A stretch of 64,000 nt of DNA from Bacillota bacterium (lineage in GTDB: Bacteria; Bacillota; Clostridia; DSM-8532). The translations under genes were made by a program, and so were the position numbers. The notes beneath the pieces are model-generated. The model did no database searches. It worked only from the letters and a program-made list of their open reading frames with translations, and had not been told where the DNA came from. The stretch's first letter is position 1. Each line of letters starts with the position of its first letter. The DNA lies in assembly GCA_022702935.2 (NCBI GenBank), contig JAKIML020000092.1, positions 62,001 through 126,000 of the forward strand. Reading direction: 5' to 3'. Positions 1-10,090 of the stretch are shown one piece after another.

Positions 1-96
1 TCGCTGATTTTTTAGTTTTTATTATATCAATTCTCGAAGGGATTAGCCAGAGATTCACACAAATAGACATTGTCGTGGTTTCGGTTCAAAGGTTTC

Positions 97-3000
97 TCAG
101 CCCGTCCTTTGCTTTTTCATTTGTTCAAGCTGCCTGTCATACAGCTCCTGAATCTTGTCCTTGTCCTTATCGATAATGGCCGGGGGCACGGCATCGGGCA
201 ATATATCCTCCATATACCTGAGCGGCTTGTATTTTAAGCCTATGAAGCCCCAAATAAACTCGATAGCGCCAATGATGATAAACATCAGTCCCATACCTCT
301 TCCGGCGCCCGTTCCCACTAATCTTCCCAGACTGTCATAAAGCAGGCCGCCCTCTTTAAGCATGGGCTCAAAGACATTATCAGCAAGGGTTCCGGCCAGC
401 GCTGAAAAAGGAGCCAGTATGGAAGCCAGCATCTGATTGATGGAGAAAACACGGCCCTGCAACTCATAGCCCACCTTGGTTTGTATAATAATCTGCCAGT
501 GGGTGTTGATAAAGGCCACCGCAAGCCCCACACCAAACAGAGCAAGTGTGGTGAGTATGGCTGAAGGGCGCAGGCCAAAGAGGAACAGGGAGATGCCCGA
601 CAGCATAACAAAGCCAATCATTCCCTCCGCTCTTCTTTGGGTTCCACCCCAAAGGCTCATAATAAGGGAACCTAAAAGAAGTCCTGCACTCTGGGCCGCA
701 ACAATTATGCCGATTTTCCCCGCATCCAGGAAGGATAGAAGCAATGGCGTTATGAGGATTGAAGCAAAGCTTGCAAGGAAGTTATCGAAGATAAAGAATA
801 CCACCAGGGCAATCATGCTCTTTCGCTTAATAATATAATTCCAGCCTCCCAGAATTTCCTTCTTGAAGCTTTCCTCCTGCTTCCGATGCAGCGCATTGGG
901 GAAAGCCACAAAGGACAGGGTCAGGATGGAAATGAGGAAGGTAATAAAGTCTATCATAACAATCCCTGGAAGCCCCAGCACAACAACCAGAGCGCCACCC
1001 AGGGCCGGCGCAATCAGGGAACCCGCCGACAATCCCAACTGAAGAAAGCCATTGGCATGTCCCAGGTAACGCTTGGGGACAATTTGAGGAACAGCCGCCA
1101 TAAAGGCCGGACGCTGAAAGCTCCCTGCAATGGAGCCCAGTGTTGTAGCAATATAGATATGAACAACCTTTACTTCACCCATGAAGAGCATGGCGGCAAT
1201 AAGGAGTGTTCCGGCAGCAGCAATCATATCACTGAAGATCATGACCTTCCGCCTGTCATACCGATCGGCAACAAGTCCCGCAAGTGGTGCCAGAAGGATA
1301 CCGGGTATCATGGCAAAAAGGGATATTGTCGCATAATCCGCCACATTTCCTGATTGATGATAGACCCAGATGCCCATGGCAAAACCCGATAACGTGGAAC
1401 CAAGTATTGAGACAATCTGTCCGAATGCCACAATCCACAGGAGTTTGAGACTGGGTTTAACTCTTTTGGCAGGCTGGGATATCTTATCTGCTGATTTGAT
1501 TTGAACAATCTTTGCCTCATTATGCCTTTGCTCTTTTTGTCTGGCCCATTCCCTGACCTGTCCAACCAGGATATCTTTGAGTTCCCGAGTCTGATGCTTA
1601 TGGAAGAAATGTCCTCCCCCCTCGATCACCTTGAGGTTGACCTGATCGCTGAAAAGCTCCCATTCCAGATAACGTTCCGCATAAAACTCGGTAGTTCTGT
1701 CTTTCTCTCCAATAATACAGCATATAGGCGCTTTCAGCTTTTGTGGTCCCTCTTTAGCGTTGGCGGCTTCGGTGAAGAAATCCAGAGAAGCCTTTGAATC
1801 ATGCCGCATGCCCTTAAGCATAAAGGCCTGCTCTTCCTTGTTCAGGGTTTCGTCCCCTCCGCCTATGCTTTTGAGCATTTCCTTATAGACCTTATCAGAA
1901 AGGAAGCGTTCCTCCGGAAAGAGCTTATTGATTAGCGCGAACAATTTTCCCGGTAAGCGTGAATCAGGAAAATTGGCTGCCTGGAATACGCCAATAATCT
2001 CTATCTTCTCTTCCTCAAGTAGTTGGGCCAGCTTGATGGCCAGGGCGCCACCGACACACTGTCCATAGATGGCAATGGGTCCCCTGACCTTGGTCTTAAT
2101 CTCTTCAAGACAGATTTGGGCAACCTCATCCAATGGCTTAAGCTCCTTATTGGCGCTTAAATAGTCATGGCCCGGTACCTGGACAGCATAGAGCTTGTAA
2201 CCCTCAGGCAGTACATCGGCCAAGGGCTTGTAGGTGATGGCATTGCCGCCGCCATAAGGTATACATATGAAATTAACCTTGGCCGATTCATGGGTTGGCC
2301 TTGTTAATTCATAAAGAATATCCTTGGACTTCTCCCTGTCCTTCTGAGATAATAACTCTGCCATTTCTCTGATGGTCGGATGCCTGATGAGATCAATAAC
2401 ATTCAGGGTACTGTCCATGCGTTTTACAGCCTTAATGGACTTAAAGGATTCGCCGCCAAGATCATAAAAATTATCGTCTATACCGACCTTATTAACCCCC
2501 AACACTTCCGACCATATGTCGGCAAGTCTTTGCTCCAAAGCATTCCGCGGCGGTACATAGGTTCTGTCGGACAAGCTCTGAACCTCATTGATTTCGGGTA
2601 ATCTGCCCAGATCAATCTTACCGTTGGCATTGAGGGGGATGGCCTCAATTTCAACGAAAACAGCGGGAACCATGTAATCAGGAAGCCGCGAACGTAAATA
2701 CCTTCTCAAGGCATCATAATCAATGGTGCTGTCGCAATCCCGAACCAGGTAGGCCACCAGCCGTTTGTCCCCCTGTCTGTCGTTTTTGGTGGTCACCACA
2801 GAGCTTCGTATCCCTTTAAAGTGAAGGATAACCTCTTCAATGCCCTCGGGTTCTATGCGATACCCTCTTATCTTTATCTGGCGATCCACCCTTCCTGCAA
2901 TAAAGATATTTCCGTCGGGCAAATATTTGACCAAATCCCCGGTACGATAGAGCTTATACGGGTTATCTTTGTCAAAGGGATCATCTATGAATCGCTCCCG

Positions 3001-6000
3001 GGTCTGTTGGGGATTGTTCAGATAGCCTCTGGAGACACATGGGCCGCCAATATACAATTCCCCTAATACGCCAATGGGCACGGGTTGTCTGCTTTCATCC
3101 AGAACATAGGTTATTACATTGTCCAAGGGACGCCCCAGGGGAACTACCCCTTTAGAATCGTCCAGGGCTTCATCATCGACTCTATAGCATAGCGTAGATA
3201 CGGTAGTTTCGGTGGGCCCATAGTTGTTATAAACAGCACATTGAGGCTTAAGCCTCTTTACCTTCTTCACAGTTTCATAGGTCAGGGCCTCCCCGGCAAA
3301 GATGATGAGCTTGTTGGGAATGACAATGCTTGCATCAGGCAGTGCCTGCAAGGCCTCAAAATGGCTGGGAACCAATTTCATGGCATCGATAGAATAGCTT
3401 CTGAAATACTCGGCAAATTTTTCGGGATCAGAAGCCCGCTCATAGGAAAGAATATGAACCTGCCCTCCTGTGGTCAGCGGAACATAGACGTTGGTGCTGC
3501 CAAGATCAGCCGCAAAGGTTGTTACAATGGCAAAGCTCATGGGGCCTTGTATATCCAGCCTTCTGATAATGCCCTGCAGATAATTGAGGTATTGACGGTG
3601 CTCCACCATAACCCCTTTGGGCCTGCCCGTAGTGCCCGAGGTGAACAGGATGTACATGAGGTTTTCCTTCTCCACCTTTACCTCAGGATTACTGTCGGGA
3701 TAGGTTCTTAGCACATCCTCTTCCTTGCTCAGATTGAACACCTCAATGTGAGAAACCTGGGGGACTAGATTTTCGGTTTGATGATGGACGAGGACCATGG
3801 TCACCCCGGACTCAATGAGTACATCCCTCACCCTTTCCTGGGGCCAGGCAGCATCTATGGGCACATAGGCACATCCTGCCTTAAGCGTACCCAGGATGCC
3901 CACCAGAAGCTCCAATGAACGATCCATATAAAGACCTACACCCTGCTCGGGCTTAAGCCCCTTACCTATGAGATAGTGTGCAAGCTGATTGGCTTTACGA
4001 TTCAATGTGTCATAGGTATAGCATTGTCCCTCAAAATATACCGCCGCACCATTCGAATTCTTTTTCACCTGTTTTTCAAACAGATGATGGACAGCACTCT
4101 CAGCATAGGCTTCCTTTGCATGGGTCTGGTTAAAGTCCACCATGAGCTGATGCCATTCTGATTCATTGAGAAGGCTGATATCACCAATCCTTGCGTCCGG
4201 GTTTTCCAATACCTTGATTAATAGCGTCTTATAATGCTCGAGCATCCTTTTGGCTGTATCCTGGCGGAAAAGGGCCGTACAGTATTCCAGCCCCATGGTG
4301 TAGGCATCTCCATAGGCATGAATGCTCAGGGTCATGTCGAATTTGGCAATAGGATTATGGGCTCCAACGCTTTCAAGCTTTGCTCCGGCAAAATTCAAAG
4401 CACTGTCTCCGCTGCTCTGGAAGACAAACAGGGTATCGAACAGGGGATTTCTCGACATATCCCTTTTCAGCCCTATGGCCTCCACCAGTTCTTCAAAAGG
4501 ATAGTCCTGGCACTCAAAGGCTTTGAGCACCTTCTCCTTCATCTCCTGTAAGAATTCCGAGAACTTTTTACTGCCATCGGGCTTCCCCCTCAGGGCTAGC
4601 GTATTGACAAACATCCCCAGCATTTCTTCGGTATCCTTATGGGTTCTGCCGGATATGGGCGTTCCGACAACGATATCGTTCTGTCGGCTGTATTTACTGA
4701 GAAACACCATATAAACCGAAAGGAGGATCATGAACTCTGTGGTTTGGGTTTTTCTGGTCAGGGCCTTAAGCCTGCTGGTAACCTCACCAGGAAGCTCGGC
4801 ATGAACACTGGCGCCTTTAAAGCTGCGTTCCTTGGGTCTTTTATAGTCGTAGGGAAGCTCCAAAACCGGAACACTTTCCTTAAACTCATTGATCCAGAAG
4901 CTCTTTTGATGGGAAATGTCTCTTGTTCGCATCCATTCACTATAGTCTTTATATTGAAGCCGCAATGGCTTAAGCGTTTGTGCATTATAAAGTGCTGTGA
5001 GCTCATCCATAAATATGGTGTTGCTTATCCCATCACTGATAATATGGTGCATATCCAGAAGAAGGAGCCATTCCTCCTCCCGTTTGATCGCCTGCATGCG
5101 AATCAGCGGGGGGTTTCCAAGGTCAAAGGGCTTTACAAAGCGCTCGATGATCTTTTCATCGGGAATACCTGGATCCTCAAGGACAGCAAAATCGGGTTCC
5201 ATGGCATCATGGATTCTTTGGATGAGCGTCTCACCCATCACTGAAAAGCCCGTGCGCAGGATTTCGTGGCGCTGGATCATGCTCTTCAGGGCTTCTTTGA
5301 GCCTGTCAGCATCCAATTCGCCTTTGACTCTGAAGGCCTGGGGCATATTGTAGGTCGTGCCGTGGGACTCTAACTGATTCATCAGAAATGTTCGTTTCTG
5401 GGTTGAGGACATGGGATACCATTCCCTCACCTGGGCAGGAGGTATGGGCTTATGCATCTCATTGCTTTCCAGCAGCGATGCCAGACCTTCAACAGTAGGA
5501 CAGGAAAAGATATGCTTTAGGGTCAATCGAAGGCCTGTCTCGGCTTCAAGAGCATTGACAAGCTTAGCCGCCAGCAAGGAATGGCCCCCCAGTTCAAAAA
5601 AGTTATCGGTGATACTTACCTCTTGGATACCGAAAATATCGGAAAAAACCGAGGCGACTGTTTGCTCTTCTTTGCTTCTGGGCGCGATATATTGTTCATG
5701 AGCCTGGACCGTGATTTCAGGAAGTGCTTTTCTATCAAGCTTTCCATTCCTTGTTACAGGGATTGATGCAATTTGCATCATATAGCGCGGTACCATATAC
5801 ACAGGAATCGATTGATAGAGCTGTTCCTTTACCGTTGAAAGACTCAGGCTTTCATGGGAGACCAGATAGGCATGGATGGAAGGCTCACCGGTCTTGTCCT
5901 CCCTTACAATAACCGCCGCATCCTGAATGCCGTCAATCCGCCTTAAGGCACTCTCCACTTCTCCCAGCTCTATTCGATACCCCCTTATTTTAACCTGGTC

Positions 6001-8685
6001 ATCCACCCTGCCCAAAAACTCAATATTTCCGTCAGGCAGCCAACGGGCAAGGTCGCCGGTGCGATAAAGTCTACCCTCTCCAAAGGGGTTTTTGATAAAC
6101 TTCTGAGCTGTGAGCTCCGGGTTATTCAGATAGCCTCTCGCCAGCCCAACACCTGCTATACAGAGCTCGCCGGGCACGCCTATGCCGCAAAGGGATGTGC
6201 CTTGAAGGATATACACCTGTGTGTTTTGAATGGGCTTGCCAATAGGAATATTGACATATCCTTCTGCCAAGTGGCATTCATAAGCAAGGGCATCCACTGT
6301 AGTTTCTGTAGGTCCGTAATGGTTATATAATGCATAACCCGCTTTTATGATCTTGTTGCTGAGCTCGGTATTAAGCTTTTCGCCTCCTGAGATAACAGCT
6401 CTTATGGATTTGACAGCCTCAAAATTGGCGATTTCATTAGATATGCCATGGGGCAAATCAGCCACATGAATCTTGTGCTCTGTCAAATACTCTCTTAAAA
6501 GATGGGGATCGGTTCTTAGACTCTCATTGACGATATAAAGGGTTGCCCCGTGCAGGGTTGACGTAAAAAGCTGCTCAACAAAGGGATCAAACACATAATT
6601 GGTCATCTGCACCATTCTGGTATTGGAATCAATGGCATATTTCCGGGCAAACCAGCAGCATACATTGACAACACCGGAATGCTCCACCATAACCCCCTTG
6701 GGACGCCCCGTGGTTCCGGAGGTGTAGATAACATACATTAAGTCATTGGGCTGATTGACAGGCTCAGGATTTTCATAGGCCCCCTCCCACACATCAGCAT
6801 GGGCAAGATCCATGACGGGCAGATTCGTGTTGACATTTACCTGATAGGTCAGGACAAGCTTTGGCTTTAAATCATTGAGGATATAAGCAGTCCTCTCTGC
6901 GGGATTTTGCGGATCAATGGGCACATAGGCCGCACCTGCCTTAAGAATACCAAAAATTCCCGCAACCATTTCGAGGCTTCGCTCCGCCACTATGGCCACA
7001 AAGTCATTGGGCCCAATCCCTGCCTTTTTAAGCCTGGCAGCAAGTGCATTGGCTCTTTGGTTAAGCTGAGCATAGGAAAGCCTCTCCTTCTCATATACGA
7101 GAGCAATTTGATGGGGCGTTCGCTCCACCTGCTTTTCAAAGAGCTGGATTACCGTTTCCTCTTTTGGATAATCCGCATGGGTGGCATTAAAGTCATAAAG
7201 AATCAAATCCTTCTCTTGCTCCGTTACAAGAGGTATATCAATGATCCTTTCCGTCGAATGAGAAACCATTTGTTGAAGCGCTTCCTTGTAATGTCCAATG
7301 ATCCTCTCAATGGTCGAGGGAGAATAAAGATCGGTATTATACTCAATATGCCCTTTGACCAGATCTCCTTCCTCTGTGATGCTCAAAAGAAGCTCATAGG
7401 CTGCTGCTCTTCCACCCAAGCCATATTCTTGAACCATTAACCCTTCCAGTCTGAGGATCGTCTTTGGTACATTGACATAATTAAACATCATCTGAAAAAC
7501 AGGACTCCTGCTTGGATCTCTCTGTATATTCAACTCATCCACAATGCGTTCAAAGGGTATATCCTGATTTTCAAAGGCATCAAGCACTGTTTTTTTTACA
7601 GTCGCAATCAGTTCCTCAAAAGTCATTCCATCCTGCAGTTCAGTGCTCAAAACAATAGTATTGACGAAGTACCCGATAACATTTTCAAGCTCGGGTATAT
7701 TTCTGTTGGCCATGGGTGAGCCCACAATTATCCTGGGCGGGCGGGTATATTTGTAGATAAGAAACATAAAAGCGGCGAGAGCTGCCATGTACATGGTGCA
7801 GCCATGGGATCTTACAAAGCTCCTCAAAGCATCGGATTCATCCCTGGTCAGTTCAAAGAAAATCACATCGCCATTGCTCGTCAAAATGTTAGGTCTCGGT
7901 TTATCGGGCGGGATTTCAACCGGTGTAAGCGAATCGCCCAACTGTCCTTTCCAGTAGTTTATCTGCTTGTCCAGGGTGCCACTATGTACTCGTTCTCTCA
8001 GCCAATGGGCATAGTCCGGGTATTGAACCTCCAAAGATGGCAGTGCATAATCCCTATTCTTTGACCAGGCCTCATAGATCTGGAAAAGCTCATTGAGAAA
8101 AATACTCATGGACCATTGATCAAAAACAATATGATGTACGGTTACCACCAGAATGGTATCCTCGGGTCCCATGAGGATGAGCTTGCACCGAATAAGCGGC
8201 GGTGCCTGCAAATCAAAGAGCGTTACAGATTCCTTTCTAGCAATGATACTGGCTTTTTCCTCTCGCTCGGTGCTGTTATAGTCGGAAAGATCAATGGTCT
8301 CAATATTAAGTGCCAAGTCCGAGAGCACAATCTGCTTCGGTTCCCCATCGACTTGCCAGATGCATGTTCTTAAGGCTTCATGACGCTTAACAATCTCGTT
8401 AAGCGCCCTTTTCAGCAATTCCCTATCCAGCTTCCCCTTGAACCTGAGGCCAAAGGGAAAATTATAACCAAGGTTCTGGGGATCAATCTGGTCATTGAGC
8501 CAGAGCCCGTGTTGAACAAAGGACAAATGAAAAGGGGTCTCCCCAGGGTTTCGGGGTTGTATGTTGATTTTCCCTTCATCGTCCTCTGCTTTATTATCCT
8601 GTTTGATTCTTTTCTTTTCCAAAAGAGCCATCAGCGCAGCACGCTTCTCAGGCGTAAGCTGCTCCATAAGCCGCTGCTTGTTCAT
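97..8685 (-). CDS. Bimodular NRPS (C-A-T-C-A-T-TE) fused to an MFS exporter
   Basis: Assembly-line enzyme of about 2862 residues. Order read from motifs: N-terminal helix (LTPEKRAALMALLEKK); C1 with HHIVFDQ near 183; A1 (YTSGTTGRPKG near 653); T1 LGGHS near 1035; C2 with canonical HHIISDG near 1213; A2 (FTSGTTGRPKG near 1680); T2 LGGES near 2077; thioesterase from about 2135 with GQCVG near 2210; then from about 2410 a complete multi-helix MFS transporter (MFS_3/EntS-like look). By family knowledge it condenses two activated monomers onto an upstream unit, releases the product and probably exports it from the same polypeptide. The A1 pocket reads about D-P-E-D-I-G-H-V-D-K, whose acidic positions hint at a basic residue. 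A2 lacks the usual Asp. The ATG at 8685 is preferred over one 27 bases earlier because GGGAG lies just upstream. Last gene of a four-gene operon. The architecture is certain; the product is not. Confidence 0.95.
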   Translation of the reverse strand: MNKQRLMEQLTPEKRAALMALLEKKRIKQDNKAEDDEGKINIQPRNPGETPFHLSFVQHGLWLNDQIDPQNLGYNFPFGLRFKGKLDRELLKRALNEIVKRHEALRTCIWQVDGEPKQIVLSDLALNIETIDLSDYNSTEREEKASIIARKESVTLFDLQAPPLIRCKLILMGPEDTILVVTVHHIVFDQWSMSIFLNELFQIYEAWSKNRDYALPSLEVQYPDYAHWLRERVHSGTLDKQINYWKGQLGDSLTPVEIPPDKPRPNILTSNGDVIFFELTRDESDALRSFVRSHGCTMYMAALAAFMFLIYKYTRPPRIIVGSPMANRNIPELENVIGYFVNTIVLSTELQDGMTFEELIATVKKTVLDAFENQDIPFERIVDELNIQRDPSRSPVFQMMFNYVNVPKTILRLEGLMVQEYGLGGRAAAYELLLSITEEGDLVKGHIEYNTDLYSPSTIERIIGHYKEALQQMVSHSTERIIDIPLVTEQEKDLILYDFNATHADYPKEETVIQLFEKQVERTPHQIALVYEKERLSYAQLNQRANALAARLKKAGIGPNDFVAIVAERSLEMVAGIFGILKAGAAYVPIDPQNPAERTAYILNDLKPKLVLTYQVNVNTNLPVMDLAHADVWEGAYENPEPVNQPNDLMYVIYTSGTTGRPKGVMVEHSGVVNVCCWFARKYAIDSNTRMVQMTNYVFDPFVEQLFTSTLHGATLYIVNESLRTDPHLLREYLTEHKIHVADLPHGISNEIANFEAVKSIRAVISGGEKLNTELSNKIIKAGYALYNHYGPTETTVDALAYECHLAEGYVNIPIGKPIQNTQVYILQGTSLCGIGVPGELCIAGVGLARGYLNNPELTAQKFIKNPFGEGRLYRTGDLARWLPDGNIEFLGRVDDQVKIRGYRIELGEVESALRRIDGIQDAAVIVREDKTGEPSIHAYLVSHESLSLSTVKEQLYQSIPVYMVPRYMMQIASIPVTRNGKLDRKALPEITVQAHEQYIAPRSKEEQTVASVFSDIFGIQEVSITDNFFELGGHSLLAAKLVNALEAETGLRLTLKHIFSCPTVEGLASLLESNEMHKPIPPAQVREWYPMSSTQKRTFLMNQLESHGTTYNMPQAFRVKGELDADRLKEALKSMIQRHEILRTGFSVMGETLIQRIHDAMEPDFAVLEDPGIPDEKIIERFVKPFDLGNPPLIRMQAIKREEEWLLLLDMHHIISDGISNTIFMDELTALYNAQTLKPLRLQYKDYSEWMRTRDISHQKSFWINEFKESVPVLELPYDYKRPKERSFKGASVHAELPGEVTSRLKALTRKTQTTEFMILLSVYMVFLSKYSRQNDIVVGTPISGRTHKDTEEMLGMFVNTLALRGKPDGSKKFSEFLQEMKEKVLKAFECQDYPFEELVEAIGLKRDMSRNPLFDTLFVFQSSGDSALNFAGAKLESVGAHNPIAKFDMTLSIHAYGDAYTMGLEYCTALFRQDTAKRMLEHYKTLLIKVLENPDARIGDISLLNESEWHQLMVDFNQTHAKEAYAESAVHHLFEKQVKKNSNGAAVYFEGQCYTYDTLNRKANQLAHYLIGKGLKPEQGVGLYMDRSLELLVGILGTLKAGCAYVPIDAAWPQERVRDVLIESGVTMVLVHHQTENLVPQVSHIEVFNLSKEEDVLRTYPDSNPEVKVEKENLMYILFTSGTTGRPKGVMVEHRQYLNYLQGIIRRLDIQGPMSFAIVTTFAADLGSTNVYVPLTTGGQVHILSYERASDPEKFAEYFRSYSIDAMKLVPSHFEALQALPDASIVIPNKLIIFAGEALTYETVKKVKRLKPQCAVYNNYGPTETTVSTLCYRVDDEALDDSKGVVPLGRPLDNVITYVLDESRQPVPIGVLGELYIGGPCVSRGYLNNPQQTRERFIDDPFDKDNPYKLYRTGDLVKYLPDGNIFIAGRVDRQIKIRGYRIEPEGIEEVILHFKGIRSSVVTTKNDRQGDKRLVAYLVRDCDSTIDYDALRRYLRSRLPDYMVPAVFVEIEAIPLNANGKIDLGRLPEINEVQSLSDRTYVPPRNALEQRLADIWSEVLGVNKVGIDDNFYDLGGESFKSIKAVKRMDSTLNVIDLIRHPTIREMAELLSQKDREKSKDILYELTRPTHESAKVNFICIPYGGGNAITYKPLADVLPEGYKLYAVQVPGHDYLSANKELKPLDEVAQICLEEIKTKVRGPIAIYGQCVGGALAIKLAQLLEEEKIEIIGVFQAANFPDSRLPGKLFALINKLFPEERFLSDKVYKEMLKSIGGGDETLNKEEQAFMLKGMRHDSKASLDFFTEAANAKEGPQKLKAPICCIIGEKDRTTEFYAERYLEWELFSDQVNLKVIEGGGHFFHKHQTRELKDILVGQVREWARQKEQRHNEAKIVQIKSADKISQPAKRVKPSLKLLWIVAFGQIVSILGSTLSGFAMGIWVYHQSGNVADYATISLFAMIPGILLAPLAGLVADRYDRRKVMIFSDMIAAAGTLLIAAMLFMGEVKVVHIYIATTLGSIAGSFQRPAFMAAVPQIVPKRYLGHANGFLQLGLSAGSLIAPALGGALVVVLGLPGIVMIDFITFLISILTLSFVAFPNALHRKQEESFKKEILGGWNYIIKRKSMIALVVFFIFDNFLASFASILITPLLLSFLDAGKIGIIVAAQSAGLLLGSLIMSLWGGTQRRAEGMIGFVMLSGISLFLFGLRPSAILTTLALFGVGLAVAFINTHWQIIIQTKVGYELQGRVFSINQMLASILAPFSALAGTLADNVFEPMLKEGGLLYDSLGRLVGTGAGRGMGLMFIIIGAIEFIWGFIGLKYKPLRYMEDILPDAVPPAIIDKDKDKIQELYDRQLEQMKKQRTG

Positions 8686-8722
8686 TATTCTCCCGTTCCC
8701 TTCTCTAAGCATTAACCCGCTT

Positions 8723-10066
8723 CTAACTCCTGTTTTTCTTTCTGCTCATCAGGTATGCCCATACCTCAGAGGACAGATTTGGCCGCACAGATGACGTATC
8801 CTTAGGCCTTTGAGTGCTGAGCGCTTCAGCTCCAGAATTCTCTGCCATGTACGCATGGGATATGGCATAGTCCTTGTTTCCAGCATAGGCCTCCACTCTG
8901 TCACAAACCTCTGTCAAAGCATCATCTGCGGGAATCTCCTTCAAAAATTGATGGCATCGTGCTTTATAGTCCGGTTCGAGAAGCTTTTTTAGGGTATTGG
9001 CAATGAGTATCGGATCCCACCGTGAAGGAGGTAGGTATTCTCCTACGCCCAGACTTTTGATTCTACTGGCGTTAAGGGGACGATCCACATAACAGGCCAG
9101 GGCCAATTGTGGCACGGCTGCATATACTGCGCCGCTGGTGGTTCCGATACCACCATGATGGATAATGGCTCCCATATGAGGCAGTACTGCATCTAAAGGA
9201 AGATGGCTAAACCAGGTAATATTGGGTGGGAGCGTATGGGGCAAAAGTTCTTTATAGCGGGTGACAACAATGGTCTTCCTTCCAAGAAGCCCACAGGCCT
9301 CTATGGCCTTGATGTAGAAGTCCTGTCTAATCTGTTTGCTTGTGCCGCCGGAGATGATAATGGGTGCAGGATCATCCCTGACATACTTCAGGAACTCCTG
9401 ATTGTCCCGAGCCAAAACATCTTGCCTTCTTTCAAGAGGAAAACCAATGGGTTCAATGGTTCCAGGCCACTCTGATAACTCGTTTGAAAACCACTTGGGC
9501 CATAATGCCAACTGAATCTTGGGGCTGCTTTGCCAGGACAGCCAGCCGTCAATGGGTAAAAGCCCTACCCGCCTTCTTAACTGGTTCACTTCATTCTTAA
9601 GCCTTTCTTTATACAAGCTCTCGAAGTTCACCATACTTCCCGTTTCATAGGGGTTCATAAAGAATAAAATGAGCGGACACTGGTGGATTTCTGAGGCCAT
9701 TAAGGCTGCGATACTGGATCTGTTTTTTGCAAGCAGAATGGAATTTTCCTTCTGGCAATACCTTTGAACAATCTCTAATTCCTTAAGCCTGACATCTATA
9801 CTTTCATACTTTTCTCTGAAACGATGGATTTCCTCTGCCCCTGCCACTGTATCGCTGTAGCTTCCCATATCATGAATCATTTGCGCATACTGATCAGGGG
9901 AATCCCATGCAGCGAAATCAAGTCCTGCTTCCCTGGCCATTCTTTCATAAAAACAATGGGTAATGAGGGTGACGCTATGGCCTCTCCTTTTGAGCGTCCT
10001 TCCTATTCTGACGAAAGGAATAACATCACCATCTGTCCAATGGGTGGTTATGACTACATTTGCCAT
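8723..10066 (-). CDS. GT1/UGT-type glycosyltransferase (second copy)
   Basis: A 447-residue protein of the MGT/RhlB-like GT1 (GT-B fold) glycosyltransferases, which move a sugar from a nucleotide sugar to a small-molecule acceptor in the cytoplasm. The N-terminus (MANVVITTHWTDGDVIPFV) is the acceptor-domain start of this family. The donor-site signature is HHGGIGTTSGAVYAAVPQL near 320, followed by the usual ADRP-like stretch (here YVDRP) and LGVGEYL. GAGGAG precedes the ATG. It lies 24 bases after its paralogue and 37 bases before the NRPS, so it is co-transcribed with peptide assembly. The likely acceptor is the peptide or one of its residues, which is inference. The donor sugar cannot be read from sequence. 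No sugar-biosynthesis genes are nearby, so a housekeeping nucleotide sugar is likely. Confidence 0.88.
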   Translation of the reverse strand: MANVVITTHWTDGDVIPFVRIGRTLKRRGHSVTLITHCFYERMAREAGLDFAAWDSPDQYAQMIHDMGSYSDTVAGAEEIHRFREKYESIDVRLKELEIVQRYCQKENSILLAKNRSSIAALMASEIHQCPLILFFMNPYETGSMVNFESLYKERLKNEVNQLRRRVGLLPIDGWLSWQSSPKIQLALWPKWFSNELSEWPGTIEPIGFPLERRQDVLARDNQEFLKYVRDDPAPIIISGGTSKQIRQDFYIKAIEACGLLGRKTIVVTRYKELLPHTLPPNITWFSHLPLDAVLPHMGAIIHHGGIGTTSGAVYAAVPQLALACYVDRPLNASRIKSLGVGEYLPPSRWDPILIANTLKKLLEPDYKARCHQFLKEIPADDALTEVCDRVEAYAGNKDYAISHAYMAENSGAEALSTQRPKDTSSVRPNLSSEVWAYLMSRKKNRS

Positions 10067-10090
10067 TTTTATCTCCTCATTTCATGCCAT

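Noticed and set aside
1-96. Terminator after the NRPS-MFS gene
   Set aside because: The 96 bases downstream of the stop show no clear stem followed by T-run; it may lie outside the window.
4639-5244. Open frames on the plus strand within the NRPS gene
   Set aside because: Antisense to conserved C- and A-domain sequence; no recognisable protein motifs.
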